A DNA stretch of 64,000 bases from Acidobacteriota bacterium (lineage in GTDB: Bacteria; Acidobacteriota; Terriglobia; Terriglobales; Acidobacteriaceae), in the NCBI GenBank assembly GCA_018268855.1, contig JAFDVR010000012.1, positions 1 through 64,000 on the forward strand, in the 5' to 3' direction. Below are positions 37,596 to 47,413 of the stretch, one piece after another; position 1 is the first letter of the stretch, and each line of letters opens with the position of its first letter. Position numbers and translations under genes: made by a program. The notes below the pieces were generated by a model. The model saw nothing but the letters and a program-made list of their open reading frames with translations. It had not been told where the DNA came from and made no database searches.

Positions 37596-39080
37596 ATGGC
37601 GGAGACGATCGACGGTTCAGGCCTGGTGGGCGCGCACGGACGCAGTGCAAAAATTGTGGGAACGCTGGGACCCGCGTCTTCCAGTGAAGATGTATTTCGT
37701 GCGCTGGTAAAGGCGGGATTGGATGTAGCGCGCCTGAATTTCTCCCACGGTTCGCATGAGCAGAAGCTCGAACTGATCAACATGGTGCGCCGCGTTTCTA
37801 CCAGCGAAGGCAAGCCAATCTGCATTCTTGCTGATTTGCAGGGGCCGAAGATTCGTACAGGAAAGCTTGTGGACCACAAGCCGGTGTTGCTGAAGGAAGG
37901 CGATACGCTCGTCATCGATCCTGCTATCAAAGAAGGCACGGCGCAGGCGGTGGGCACGACGTTCACAACGCTGGCGGAGAACCTTGGGCCGGGAGACGTG
38001 ATTCTGCTGGCCGATGGTCTGATTGAGTTGCACGTCACGAAGGTGAGCGGGCAGGCGGTGGAGTGCCGCATCATCAACGGTGGCATGCTGGGTGAGAACA
38101 AGGGCATCAATCTGCCGGGGATTCCGGTGAAGGTGCCCGCGCTGACCGAGAAGGATGAAGAAGATCTCGAGTTTTGTTTGAAGCATGGCGTAGATGCCGT
38201 GGCTGTTTCGTTTGTCCGCACTGCCGAAGATGTGCTGCACACCAAGCGCCGCATCGCGGAGTTGGGATCGACGGCGTGGGTTGTGGCGAAGTTGGAGAAG
38301 CCGCAGGCTGTTGAGAACCTGGAAGAGATTCTGGAGGCGACGGACTGCATTATGGTCGCGCGTGGCGACCTCGGCGTAGAAGTTCCGCCGGAGAAGGTGC
38401 CTGCCATCCAGAAGCACATCATCAAACGCGCGACGTACTATCGCAAGCCTGTGATTACGGCGACGCAGATGCTGGAAAGTATGATTGAGAATCCGCGTCC
38501 CACGCGCGCAGAGGCCAGCGATGTAGCCAACGCAATCTATGACGGCACGGATGCGGTGATGCTTAGCGCGGAGACTGCCGCGGGCAAGTATCCCGTAAAC
38601 GCTGTGGCTATGATGGCGAAAATCATTGTGGAGACGGAGCGGCAGATTGAGGCTGATCCAACGGCCCACGGACGCAGCCTCGGCCACGGTCTGGTTCACA
38701 AGACACGTATGCGATTGAGCGTGGCGGAGACTATCTGCGAGTGCATGGCGCATTCGGCGGACGACCTGGATATGGCTGCCATTGCCATCTTTACGGAATC
38801 GGGGTCCACGGCGCGTCTGCTGTCGAAGTACCGGCCAAACGCCCGCACGTTTGCGCTGTGTCCTAACCCTGAGGTGATCGGCCGCATGATGATGCTTTGG
38901 GGTATCTATCCGATTCTCTGCACCAAATATGAGGACACCGACCAGCTCGTAATTGCAGGTGAAGATATTTTGCAGGCACAAGGATACATTCGCACAGGAC
39001 AGATTCTCGGCATTGTGGCCGGCACCAGTACCACGAGTGGTGCGACGAACTTTATGCGTCTGCATGTGGTGGGCGACTAA
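37596..39080 (+). CDS. pyk: Pyruvate kinase
   Basis: Catalyses phosphoenolpyruvate plus ADP to pyruvate plus ATP in glycolysis. It has 494 residues with a clear T-L-G-P-A-S-S start region, N-F-S-H-G, the signature M-V-A-R-G-D-L-G-V-E, T-A-T-Q-M-L-E-S-M and the C-terminal regulatory domain ending in a G-T-S-T-T-S-G loop. Length and motifs are normal. The ATG has a GGGAGA ribosome site. Confidence 0.97.
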   Translation: MAETIDGSGLVGAHGRSAKIVGTLGPASSSEDVFRALVKAGLDVARLNFSHGSHEQKLELINMVRRVSTSEGKPICILADLQGPKIRTGKLVDHKPVLLKEGDTLVIDPAIKEGTAQAVGTTFTTLAENLGPGDVILLADGLIELHVTKVSGQAVECRIINGGMLGENKGINLPGIPVKVPALTEKDEEDLEFCLKHGVDAVAVSFVRTAEDVLHTKRRIAELGSTAWVVAKLEKPQAVENLEEILEATDCIMVARGDLGVEVPPEKVPAIQKHIIKRATYYRKPVITATQMLESMIENPRPTRAEASDVANAIYDGTDAVMLSAETAAGKYPVNAVAMMAKIIVETERQIEADPTAHGRSLGHGLVHKTRMRLSVAETICECMAHSADDLDMAAIAIFTESGSTARLLSKYRPNARTFALCPNPEVIGRMMMLWGIYPILCTKYEDTDQLVIAGEDILQAQGYIRTGQILGIVAGTSTTSGATNFMRLHVVGD

Positions 39081-39114
39081 ACAAAATCACATTGCAGTGA
39101 TGTAACTTGGCGGC

Positions 39115-41322
39115 ATGCGAATTTTCGTAGCCGCCTTGTTGTTTTCTGCCACTTCGTTTGTTGCCGCGCAGTCCGCAAAGTACATTGACCCGATGCTTGG
39201 CGTGGATGGCGGCGGCAATGTGATTCCTGGCCCTGCCATGCCGTATGGTGCGGCGAAGCCTGGTCCTGATATGGGTGATAATCGCGCGAATGCGGGATGG
39301 GCTGCCAAAGGCAACATCAACGGCTTCTCGCAGACGCATGTGTCGGGCACGGGCGGCGGAGCGAAGTACGGCAACATTCTTGTGCAGCCAACTACGGGTG
39401 ACGTGAAACCGGACGATATCTCTTCTCCACGCGGAACAGAAGAAGCTGCGGCAGGGTATTATGCAATCGATCTGCCGCGTTTTGGCACACGTGTAGAGAT
39501 TACTGCGGCCCAGCATGTGGCGGTGTATCGATTTACGTTTCCGCAGTCGCAGAAGTCGAACATTGTCTTTGATGCGGGGCATCATCTTGGCCGGTTTAAT
39601 GCGCGCGAATCGCAGGTGCTGACTGCTTCGGAGATCAAGGTGATATCGCCGACCGAAGTCGTCGGCTCTACATCCGTCAAAGGCGGATGGAACCGCCAGC
39701 CTGTTCCGTACACCGTCTATTTCTATGCACAGATGAGCAAGCCTGCTGCGTCTTCGGATCTATGGCATATCCCAACAAAGGTGAGCGGGTTGCCTGAAGC
39801 AGAGTCACACGGAGCAACGCTAACCTTTGCCACGCAAGCAGGCGAACAGGTGATGCTGAAGATTGGCATCTCGTTTGTGTCGATCGAAAATGCTAAGAAG
39901 TATGCGACGGCAGAGACGCCGGGGCTGGATTTTGATGCCGTGCGTCAAGCGAATGTGGCGGCGTGGGACAAGGCACTCTCGAAGATTCAACTTACCGGCG
40001 TGAGCGATGAGGAGTTGACGAAGTTTTCGACGGCGCTCTATCGCACGCTGCTGATGCCGGTGGACCGCACGGGCGACAATCCGCTATGGAAGAGTAGCAC
40101 GCCGTACTACGACGACTTCTATACCATTTGGGATACGTTCCGCACATCGAACCCGCTCATTACGATCATCGATCAACCGCATGCGATTGCAATTGTGCAG
40201 TCGCTTATCGACATCCAGCAGCATGAAGGATGGATGCCTGACGGACGCAGCGGCAACTACACCGGAGTGACGCAGGGGGGATCGAATGCCGACATGGTGA
40301 TTGCCGACGCCTATGCGAAACATCTTCCTGGAATCGATTGGAACGCAGCATACGCAGCCGTGGTGAAGGATGCCGAGGTGGAACCGAAGGACTATACCTT
40401 TACCGGGCGCGGCGATCTTGAGGAGTGGAAGAACAAGGGGTATTTATCGATCGAAGGATCGAATGTTGACAGGCCGGGTTCTCGTCATGCGGAGTATGCC
40501 GCGAACGATTATGCGATTGCACTGATAGCCCACGGAATGAAGAAGACGGCAGACGAAAAGAAGTATCTTGCTCGCGCTGCGCAGTGGAAGAACCTGTGGG
40601 ACGCCGATGCGCAGGATGGGGATGTGAAGGGTTTTGTGTGGCTGAAGCACAAGGAGGGAAGCTGGAAACAGCCCTTTGATCCGAAGCTAAACGGGACGTG
40701 GAATCAGGACAACTACTACGAGGGGAATACGTGGACGTATTCGTTGTATGTCCCGCAGGATGTGCGTGGGTTGATGGAGCTATGCGGCGGCAGGGAAGCC
40801 TTTCTGGATCGTCTCGATGAGTTCTTCAAGGGTGATCGCAGCAATCGTTTTGATGTAGGCAATGAGCCGGGATTCCTTACGCCGTATCTATATATCTGGG
40901 CGGGACAACAGAGCAGCACGGCGGCGCGTGTGAGGAAGATTCTTGAGGAGAGTTTCAAGACGGGGCGCAGAGGCTTGCCGGGTAATGATGATTCTGGTGC
41001 GATGAGTTCGTTATATGTATTCGACAAGCTGGGTTTCTTCCCGCTTGCTGCTCAGGATGTATATCTGATCGGCTCGCCGTATTTTGAAAAGTCAGTGATT
41101 CAACTGCCGAATGGAAAGACATTCACGATTGTGGCAAAGAATGTCTCGGATAGGAACATGTACATCGCGGGCGCCACATGGAATGGCAAGCCCTGGCGCA
41201 AGGCGTGGTTCACGCATGAAGACCTGATGCGTGGCGGAATGCTGGTGTTCACTATGACGGACAAGCCGGTGCACTGGGACACTGGCGCGGTGCCACCGTC
41301 GATGTCAGACACGCATAAATAG
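39115..41322 (+). CDS. GH92-family alpha-mannosidase
   Basis: A secreted glycoside hydrolase of family GH92 (exo-acting alpha-mannosidases, calcium dependent). The signal peptide ends F-V-A-A-Q. The N-terminal sandwich (Y-I-D-P-M-L-G) is followed by the catalytic barrel with W-D-T-F-R-T, G-W-M-P-D-G-R, N-Y-Y-E-G-N-T-W and G-N-D-D-S-G-A-M-S-S. At 735 residues it is full length. A sulfatase gene follows, so the pair may process sulfated or N-glycan-like polysaccharides. Confidence 0.93.
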   Translation: MRIFVAALLFSATSFVAAQSAKYIDPMLGVDGGGNVIPGPAMPYGAAKPGPDMGDNRANAGWAAKGNINGFSQTHVSGTGGGAKYGNILVQPTTGDVKPDDISSPRGTEEAAAGYYAIDLPRFGTRVEITAAQHVAVYRFTFPQSQKSNIVFDAGHHLGRFNARESQVLTASEIKVISPTEVVGSTSVKGGWNRQPVPYTVYFYAQMSKPAASSDLWHIPTKVSGLPEAESHGATLTFATQAGEQVMLKIGISFVSIENAKKYATAETPGLDFDAVRQANVAAWDKALSKIQLTGVSDEELTKFSTALYRTLLMPVDRTGDNPLWKSSTPYYDDFYTIWDTFRTSNPLITIIDQPHAIAIVQSLIDIQQHEGWMPDGRSGNYTGVTQGGSNADMVIADAYAKHLPGIDWNAAYAAVVKDAEVEPKDYTFTGRGDLEEWKNKGYLSIEGSNVDRPGSRHAEYAANDYAIALIAHGMKKTADEKKYLARAAQWKNLWDADAQDGDVKGFVWLKHKEGSWKQPFDPKLNGTWNQDNYYEGNTWTYSLYVPQDVRGLMELCGGREAFLDRLDEFFKGDRSNRFDVGNEPGFLTPYLYIWAGQQSSTAARVRKILEESFKTGRRGLPGNDDSGAMSSLYVFDKLGFFPLAAQDVYLIGSPYFEKSVIQLPNGKTFTIVAKNVSDRNMYIAGATWNGKPWRKAWFTHEDLMRGGMLVFTMTDKPVHWDTGAVPPSMSDTHK

Positions 41323-41414
41323 TGCTGCAGCACTGTTTTCTGGCGCATACGCGACAAGCAGAAGCTGGCGGTGTTATCACTCTCCAACGAGAACATGTTG
41401 GAGGTGGACGCGCT

Positions 41415-42851
41415 ATGGCGATGGACCGTCGTGAGTTTGTGCAATTGGGTGTGGCTGCAACGCTGGGCGCTGCGGCCGAGATGCATGCTGCGCCGAAGAA
41501 GCGCATGAATCTGTTGTACGTGTTCAGCGATCAACATCGCGTACAGTCTCTGCCGGGTGGCGATGTGAACGCCGTGATCGCGCCTAACCTCAATAACTTT
41601 CGCCGTGAAAACTTCGAGATGACGAACTGCATCTCGAATTATCCGCTGTGCTCGCCGTATCGTGCGATTCTGATGAGCGGACGCTGGCCCTGCCAGACGG
41701 GTGTAGTGCAGAACGGGCCTGGGTTGCCGACGACGGAGCATGGCCTTGGCGAGCAGTTTCGTTCGAACGGATATCACACGGCGTATGTGGGCAAGTGGCA
41801 CCTGCATCATGGCGGCGATCACATGTTCATCCCCAGGGGGCCAGAGCGTTTTGGCTTTGAGGATTGGCACATGTGGTGCGACACGAATGCGCACTACGCT
41901 TCGTGGACGTACGACCAGAACACGGGCGAACGCAAACAGCCGCACGGCTATAACGCCACACTGATGACGGATGAAGCGGTGGAGATCATCCAGAAACAGA
42001 AGGAGGCGGAGAAGCCGTGGATGATGGTGGTGTCGTGGAACCCGCCGCACCCGCCCTACAATCCTCCCGATGTGGATCGAGACCAATACAATCGCGACAC
42101 ATTGAAGTTGCGTCCGAATGTGAAGTTCATCAAGGACTACATCGCGACCAAGAAGCCGAACTTTCCTGTGCGTGACGAAGCTGCACTACGTGAGGCAATG
42201 CAGGGATACTACGGCGGCATTACGGCCATCGATCTGGAGTTCGCGCGTCTGCTGAAGGCGCTGGATGAGACCGGGCAGGCGGACAATACCATCGTGATCT
42301 ACACGTGCGATCACGGGGAGTTGATGGGGTCGCACGGTCGCATCGGCAAGATGATGCCGCATGAGGAGTCTTGCCATGTGCCATTCTTTATTCGCATTCC
42401 GGGCATAACGAAGAAGGGGGGCAAGAGCGACATGCTCTTCGCCTCAATCGATATGTATCCGACGCTCTGCGGCCTTGCGGGCGTTCCTGTGCCTGCACAT
42501 TGCGAAGGCAAAGACCGTTCAGCAGCGATGCATGGGCGCAAGATGGATGGGCCCGAGCATGTCTTTCTGATGTCGAATACCGGTGGTTCGCGCACTGCAG
42601 AGAGCGATCTGCCGGACTATCGCGGTCTGCGTACGGCCACGCATACGTATGCCGTGATGGCCGATGGCCGCTGGTGTCTTTATGACAATGAGAAAGATCC
42701 GTTCCAGATGAACAACTTAGTGCGTGACCCGGAGTACAAGGCGATGATGGACAAATTTGACGTAGCAATTCAGGGGTGGCTGGAGCATACAAAAGACCCG
42801 TTTCCATTGAAGCAGGCTGTTACGAAGGTTAATCACTCCTGGTTTGCTTAA
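41415..42851 (+). CDS. Exported sulfatase
   Basis: A type I sulfatase with a twin-arginine-like signal (M-D-R-R-E-F-V-Q). C-S-P-Y-R at 79-83 carries the formylglycine cysteine, and V-F-S-D-Q-H supplies metal ligands, the Gln replacing the usual second Asp. Y-V-G-K-W-H-L and C-D-H-G-E are intact. It has 478 residues and a GGAGGT ribosome site nine bases before the ATG. An earlier in-frame ATG at 41322 is rejected. It is probably cotranscribed with the GH92 gene. Confidence 0.9.
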   Translation: MAMDRREFVQLGVAATLGAAAEMHAAPKKRMNLLYVFSDQHRVQSLPGGDVNAVIAPNLNNFRRENFEMTNCISNYPLCSPYRAILMSGRWPCQTGVVQNGPGLPTTEHGLGEQFRSNGYHTAYVGKWHLHHGGDHMFIPRGPERFGFEDWHMWCDTNAHYASWTYDQNTGERKQPHGYNATLMTDEAVEIIQKQKEAEKPWMMVVSWNPPHPPYNPPDVDRDQYNRDTLKLRPNVKFIKDYIATKKPNFPVRDEAALREAMQGYYGGITAIDLEFARLLKALDETGQADNTIVIYTCDHGELMGSHGRIGKMMPHEESCHVPFFIRIPGITKKGGKSDMLFASIDMYPTLCGLAGVPVPAHCEGKDRSAAMHGRKMDGPEHVFLMSNTGGSRTAESDLPDYRGLRTATHTYAVMADGRWCLYDNEKDPFQMNNLVRDPEYKAMMDKFDVAIQGWLEHTKDPFPLKQAVTKVNHSWFA

Positions 42852-42906
42852 ATGAAGACCGAATTTCCACGCTGTTGGATGAGCGGAATCTGCCGATAAG
42901 GTAAGG

Positions 42907-43278
42907 GTGAGCCAATCGCCCAACCCGCTTGTCCTGCAGGCCTTTACTTACGACGACCGCTCTGTCGCCCTGCCCGCTGTGCGCTCCGCTGTAACCTCTT
43001 CCGGCGGCTGGATTCTCGGCAAGAAGAGTGTTTCAGGCTCTGCGCTGGAGCTTCAGATCGAGGTGCAGCACCGCTCTATGCTCAATCTTTACGCTGCTTT
43101 GGTGGGTTCCGGCATTGAGTTAACGCGAGCGGCCCATCTTGCACTATGCGAGAGTTGCACCTGCACGCAGCAGATGCCACAGCGCCGAAAGGAGATTGCG
43201 ACAGTGCAGTTGGCGCTGGCTTTTATATCGGAGTTGAACCTGGCCAGTCTGATGCAGTCGCCCACGGCTATGGCGTAA
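42907..43278 (+). CDS. Hypothetical protein
   Basis: A 123-residue open frame (GTG start) with weakly amphipathic strands (G-W-I-L-G-K-K-S-V-S, A-L-E-L-Q-I-E-V-Q-H) and a C-E-S-C-T-C cluster near residue 80. I recognise no family. Located 46 bp upstream of ftsY, it may be cotranscribed. Codon usage looks native. Confidence 0.6.
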   Translation: MSQSPNPLVLQAFTYDDRSVALPAVRSAVTSSGGWILGKKSVSGSALELQIEVQHRSMLNLYAALVGSGIELTRAAHLALCESCTCTQQMPQRRKEIATVQLALAFISELNLASLMQSPTAMA

Positions 43279-43324
43279 TCCCCACGCCAAAACCGCGATC
43301 TCCCTGCGCCTTTACACTGGGAGT

Positions 43325-44311
43325 ATGGAGTTTACGACCCTTTTTGGCAGCCTGAACCAGCCACCCGAACCGGAGAAGCCGGAAGAAGAGAAGCGTGGCG
43401 GATTTTTTGGCCGCATGCGCCAGGCCGTTACGCGCACGCGCGAGACGCTGAACAATTCGCTGGATTCTGTGTTGGCCGTGACGCGCACGGTGGACGAGTC
43501 CGTGCTGGACGATCTGGAAGCCGTGCTACTCACCAGCGATCTTGGCGTGACGACGACTACGGAGATCATCGACAATCTTCGCCGCAAGGCGTTGCGCGAA
43601 GGCATTGATGGCACTGCGGAGTTGAAGCGTCTTCTGAAAGAGGAGTTGCGCGCGATTCTGGATAGCGTGCAGAAGCCGATCGCGCATCCTGCTGCGCCGC
43701 CTGATGTCATCATGATGGTTGGCGTAAATGGTACGGGCAAGACAACGACTTCTGGCAAGCTGGCAAACTTTTTCCGCAACCAGGGCAAGAAGCCGCTGCT
43801 GTGCGCGGCGGATACGTTTCGCGCTGCGGCGATTGAGCAGCTTGAGGTGTGGTCGCAACGTTCTGGCGTGGAGATTGTGAAGACAAAGCAGGGGGGCGAT
43901 CCTGCGGCAGCTCTTTACGATGCGCTTTCTGCCGGTAAGGCCCGCGGTGCGGATGTGGTGATCGTGGATACCGCGGGGCGTCTGCATACGAAGAGCGGTT
44001 TGATGGATGAGCTTGAAAAGATGCGGCGCACGGCGAAGAAGATCGTCCCCGATGCACCTCACCAGACTTTTCTGGTGATGGACGCGACTACGGGGCAGAA
44101 CGGTCTGCAGCAGGCGCGGTTGTTTACGGAGTCAGCGCAGGTGACCGGCATCGTTCTCACCAAGCTGGACGGCACGGCGAAGGGCGGAATTGTGGTTGCG
44201 ATTGCGCGTGAGCTTGGATTGCCGGTCGTTTACTGCGGTATTGGTGAAAAAATGGATGACCTGCTGGCGTTCGACTCGGATGCATTTGTCGATTCATTGT
44301 TGGAGTCGTAA
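43325..44311 (+). CDS. ftsY: Signal recognition particle receptor FtsY
   Basis: The SRP receptor GTPase that delivers ribosome-nascent chains to the Sec translocon. It has 328 residues with a short acidic A-domain, helical N-domain and G-domain: P-loop G-V-N-G-T-G-K-T at 133-140, D-T-F-R-A-A-A, D-T-A-G-R and T-K-L-D-G-T-A-K-G-G. The short A-domain is common outside proteobacteria. Confidence 0.96.
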   Translation: MEFTTLFGSLNQPPEPEKPEEEKRGGFFGRMRQAVTRTRETLNNSLDSVLAVTRTVDESVLDDLEAVLLTSDLGVTTTTEIIDNLRRKALREGIDGTAELKRLLKEELRAILDSVQKPIAHPAAPPDVIMMVGVNGTGKTTTSGKLANFFRNQGKKPLLCAADTFRAAAIEQLEVWSQRSGVEIVKTKQGGDPAAALYDALSAGKARGADVVIVDTAGRLHTKSGLMDELEKMRRTAKKIVPDAPHQTFLVMDATTGQNGLQQARLFTESAQVTGIVLTKLDGTAKGGIVVAIARELGLPVVYCGIGEKMDDLLAFDSDAFVDSLLES

Positions 44312-44353
44312 GCAAGAGCATTTTTGCCGGGCCCTGCATCCAATCTTTGACGC

Positions 44354-45553
44354 ATGAGCGCAACGTTTACTGATCTCGACCGCAAACACATGAGCCGCGC
44401 GCTGGAACTGGCGCGAGCAACGGAGGGGCTTGCCTCGCCGAACCCGCAGGTGGGCTGCGTGATTGCGCGTGGAGAAGATGTCGTCGGCGAAGGCGCGCAC
44501 CGGTATGCTGCACGCGATCATGCCGAGGTTATCGCCCTGCGGCAGGCTGCCGATCTTGCGTATGGCGCAACCGCATATGTCACGCTGGAACCGTGTAGCC
44601 ACCATGGGCGCACTGGCCCGTGCGCGCATGCGCTGGTGGATGCTGGAGTTGCGCGCGTGGTAGCGGCAACGCTTGATCCCAACCCCCTGGTTTCCGGCGC
44701 AGGCATTGCTTATCTGCAACAGCATGGCATTGTGGCCGAGCATGGTTTGTTGGAGGAAGAGGCGCGGGCGGTGAATGATGCGTTCGCGCACTTCATGCTG
44801 ACGAAGCGTCCGCTGGTGACGTTGAAGGCAGCATTGTCGGTGGATGGAAAACTTGCTCCGCTGCCGTTTCAGCGTACGTCGGCAACGCCTTTCTGGCTGA
44901 CGGGTACTGCGGCGCGTGAAGAGGTGCATCGCGTGCGTCATGCGCATGATGCGATTCTTACCGGTGTGGGCACGCTCATTGCGGATGATCCGTTGCTCAC
45001 AGATCGCAGCAGCATTCCGCGGCGCAGGCCGCTGATGCGTGTGCTGCTCGATACGAACTTGCGCGCGCCGATTACAGCGCGTCTTTTTGATACCGCGCAG
45101 GAAGATGTGCTGGTGCTGTGCGCGAACTTTGCTCCGGAAGAGAAGCAAAAGCAGTTGCGAGGTCTGGGTGTGCGTGTAGAGACGGTTCCCATCACGCGCT
45201 ATGCGGAAGGAACGCACGCAATCGATCTGAAAAAGGCGCTGGAGTTTCTTGGCACGCTCGATATCTTGTCGGTGCTGGTGGAGGGCGGCTCGCGTCTGAA
45301 TGCAGCGTTTCTCGATGCCGATCTTGTGGACAAGGTGATTCTCTTCTTCTCTGAAGTGGAACTTGGGAATGAGGCGATGCCGTTTGCTACCGGCAATCAT
45401 TCGCCCTTCGCGTTGATGGAGAAGCTACAGAAGATCGACCGCTGCGACTTCAAAAATGCGGCTACGGGTTCGATCGATGCGTGTGTGCGCGGCAATCTGC
45501 ATGATCCGTGGGCCGATGTCTTTACGCTTACTCCGCCGAAGCGCGCACGATAA
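44354..45553 (+). CDS. ribD: Bifunctional riboflavin deaminase/reductase RibD
   Basis: It carries out two steps of riboflavin synthesis. The N-terminal pyrimidine deaminase has zinc ligands H56-A-E-58, C81 and C90 in P-C-S-H-H-G-R-T-G-P-C. The C-terminal reductase domain contains V-T-L-K-A-A-L-S-V-D-G and L-V-E-G-G-S-R-L-N. It has 399 residues. ribE follows by 9 bp. No FMN riboswitch is evident upstream. Confidence 0.96.
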   Translation: MSATFTDLDRKHMSRALELARATEGLASPNPQVGCVIARGEDVVGEGAHRYAARDHAEVIALRQAADLAYGATAYVTLEPCSHHGRTGPCAHALVDAGVARVVAATLDPNPLVSGAGIAYLQQHGIVAEHGLLEEEARAVNDAFAHFMLTKRPLVTLKAALSVDGKLAPLPFQRTSATPFWLTGTAAREEVHRVRHAHDAILTGVGTLIADDPLLTDRSSIPRRRPLMRVLLDTNLRAPITARLFDTAQEDVLVLCANFAPEEKQKQLRGLGVRVETVPITRYAEGTHAIDLKKALEFLGTLDILSVLVEGGSRLNAAFLDADLVDKVILFFSEVELGNEAMPFATGNHSPFALMEKLQKIDRCDFKNAATGSIDACVRGNLHDPWADVFTLTPPKRAR

Positions 45554-45562
45554 ACTTGGGCT

Positions 45563-46225
45563 ATGTTCACAGGATTGATCGCCGAAACGGGCCGCATTGT
45601 TTCCGTTGCACCCACGCAGGGCGCGATGCGCATTGTGGTAAATGCCCCCACGCTGGCGAAGCAGCTTCGCGAAGGCGACTCCATTGCCGTTTCCGGTGTG
45701 TGCCTTACCGCGCTTGATATCAAGGCCGATCAGTTCACAGCCGATCTTGCGGCGGAGACGATCGCGCGCACATCGCTCTCGCGATTGCAGACTGGCAGTG
45801 TTGTCAATCTCGAACTGCCTACAGCGTCTGGCTCGCCGCTAGGCGGTCACATCGTGCAGGGGCATGTGGACGGTGTGGCGCGTCTGCTGGAGCTTTCGCC
45901 GCTTCATCCTGAAGCGCGCGAGACGACGGATTGGATTCTCCGCATCGACTTGCCCGGTCTGCTGGAGCGCTATGTCGTGGAGAAGGGTTCCATCACCATT
46001 GAAGGTATTTCTTTGACAGTGGCGAAGATCGAAAGTGGTGTTGTCACCGTTGCCATCATTCCTCACACTTACGCTGCAACCAATTTGCACACGTTGAAAG
46101 TAGGTGCAGAGGTGAACATTGAAGTGGATGTGATGGCGAAGTACGCGGAGCAGCGCGCCTCGCAGGAGAAGAAGCAAGAGGAAGAGACAATCACCGAACT
46201 CTCTCTGATCGCTGAAGGCTACTGA
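45563..46225 (+). CDS. ribE: Riboflavin synthase alpha subunit
   Basis: Dismutates 6,7-dimethyl-8-ribityllumazine to riboflavin. It has 220 residues, two lumazine-binding barrels and the N-terminal M-F-T-G-L-I motif. The second repeat is marked by G-S-I-T-I-E-G-I-S-L-T-V. The C-terminal tail is Gln/Glu-rich. It overlaps the convergent thymidine kinase gene by 7 bases. Confidence 0.95.
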   Translation: MFTGLIAETGRIVSVAPTQGAMRIVVNAPTLAKQLREGDSIAVSGVCLTALDIKADQFTADLAAETIARTSLSRLQTGSVVNLELPTASGSPLGGHIVQGHVDGVARLLELSPLHPEARETTDWILRIDLPGLLERYVVEKGSITIEGISLTVAKIESGVVTVAIIPHTYAATNLHTLKVGAEVNIEVDVMAKYAEQRASQEKKQEEETITELSLIAEGY

Positions 46226-46848
46226 GCGGAAGAGACAACTTCGCTTAACTCCATCTGTTCCGCAGGCGGTTCGATGAATGGGCTGAAGTGCACACGGCAG
46301 CGCGCTTCGTACATGCCTGCTGCACCTACCAGCACTAACTCCGTGCTTTTGCTCAGGCGCTGTGTGTGGATGGCGGGCTGTCCGCAGACCATGCAGACGG
46401 CGTTCAGCTTCGTGACTTTGTCAGCAAGCGCCATAAGGTTTGGAACGGGGCCGAAGGGTTCATTCGCATACGTGGTATCCAGGCCGGCCATGATGACGCG
46501 CTTGCCCATCGCCACGAGTTCCATGGTGAGATCGATCAGGCCTGCGTCGAAGAACTGTACCTCGTCCACGCCAATTACTTCGGATTCATGCACGCGGCCA
46601 TCGGCAAACAACGCTTCCCGCAGGCGTTCGCTGTTCGGGGTAACGACCGCCGCTTCATGCGTCTGCTCGGAGTGGGATGCGATGTGGGTGCGGTGATAGC
46701 GCAGATCGATGTCAGGCTTGAAGCAGGCCACCCGTTGTTTGGCGATGCGCGCGCGTTTGAGGCGGCGGATCAGCTCTTCGCTCTTGCCCGAAAACATGGG
46801 ACCCACGACCACTTCAAGAATGCCCGGCTGACACTGCTGCTCGCTCAA
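46219..46848 (-). CDS. tdk: Thymidine kinase
   Basis: Phosphorylates thymidine in the salvage pathway (type II, zinc-containing). It has the P-loop G-P-M-F-S-G-K-S at 16-23, V-I-G-V-D-E-V-Q-F-F with the catalytic glutamate, and V-C-M-V-C-G zinc-binding cysteines. 209 residues, normal length. Confidence 0.96.
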   Translation of the reverse strand: MSEQQCQPGILEVVVGPMFSGKSEELIRRLKRARIAKQRVACFKPDIDLRYHRTHIASHSEQTHEAAVVTPNSERLREALFADGRVHESEVIGVDEVQFFDAGLIDLTMELVAMGKRVIMAGLDTTYANEPFGPVPNLMALADKVTKLNAVCMVCGQPAIHTQRLSKSTELVLVGAAGMYEARCRVHFSPFIEPPAEQMELSEVVSSAQ

Positions 46849-46901
46849 TCCACTGCTCCAACTCTGGGGTGTGGGGCTATCGTAGCGCGGCGGCGGCTGT
46901 G

Positions 46902-46938
46902 AAAAATCGGGGCAAATTTGTATGGAATCGCCCCGATT
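46902..46938 (-). terminator. Terminator on the minus strand for ybjQ
   Basis: A 9-bp stem (AATCGGGGC / GCCCCGATT, 46905-46913 with 46930-46938) followed on the minus strand by a T-run. Confidence 0.75.
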
Positions 46939-46955
46939 CGTTCTAAAGCTCGCAA

Positions 46956-47297
46956 TTATGCTTCGATTTTGTCGACAACTACAGCGGTGCCGTAGGCAAG
47001 CACTTCGGTGACACCCTGCATCAGTTCGTTCGCGTCATAGCGCATGCTGATGATGGCGTTCGCGCCCATCTCGGCTGCGTGCTCGGAGAGACGGAGAAAA
47101 GCGTCCTGCCGCGTCTTTTCGCAAAGATTGCTGAAGAGCGTAATGTCGCCGCCGACGAGCGTTTGCAGACTGGCGCCCAGCGTGCCAAAAACAGAGCGTG
47201 AACGGACAACAATGCCACGCACGACACCTTTGTTTTCAAGGATGCGAAAACCTGGCAATTCGAGCGCGGTCGTAATCATGGAAGGATGGATCAACAT
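46956..47297 (-). CDS. YbjQ/UPF0145-family protein
   Basis: A small (113-residue) pentamer-forming UPF0145 protein: I-T-T-A-L-E-L-P-G-F-R-I, V-R-G-I-V-V-R-S-R-S-V-F-G, G-A-N-A-I-I-S-M-R-Y-D and Y-G-T-A-V-V. The function is unknown. AGGAGG lies ten bases before the ATG at 47297; upstream in-frame starts would run into the divergent uvsE promoter region. Confidence 0.88.
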   Translation of the reverse strand: MLIHPSMITTALELPGFRILENKGVVRGIVVRSRSVFGTLGASLQTLVGGDITLFSNLCEKTRQDAFLRLSEHAAEMGANAIISMRYDANELMQGVTEVLAYGTAVVVDKIEA

Positions 47298-47413
47298 CGA
47301 AAGTCTGCCTCCTGGGCGATGCGGAGATTGTAGCCTCACCCGGAATCTTTTTACGCAAAATCCATGACGAAAGTTCGCAAAATCGTATGCTGATTGAGCA
47401 TCAGAACTACTGC

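Noticed and set aside
44312..44353. FMN riboswitch upstream of ribD
   Set aside because: The 42-bp spacer is too short and lacks the conserved core.
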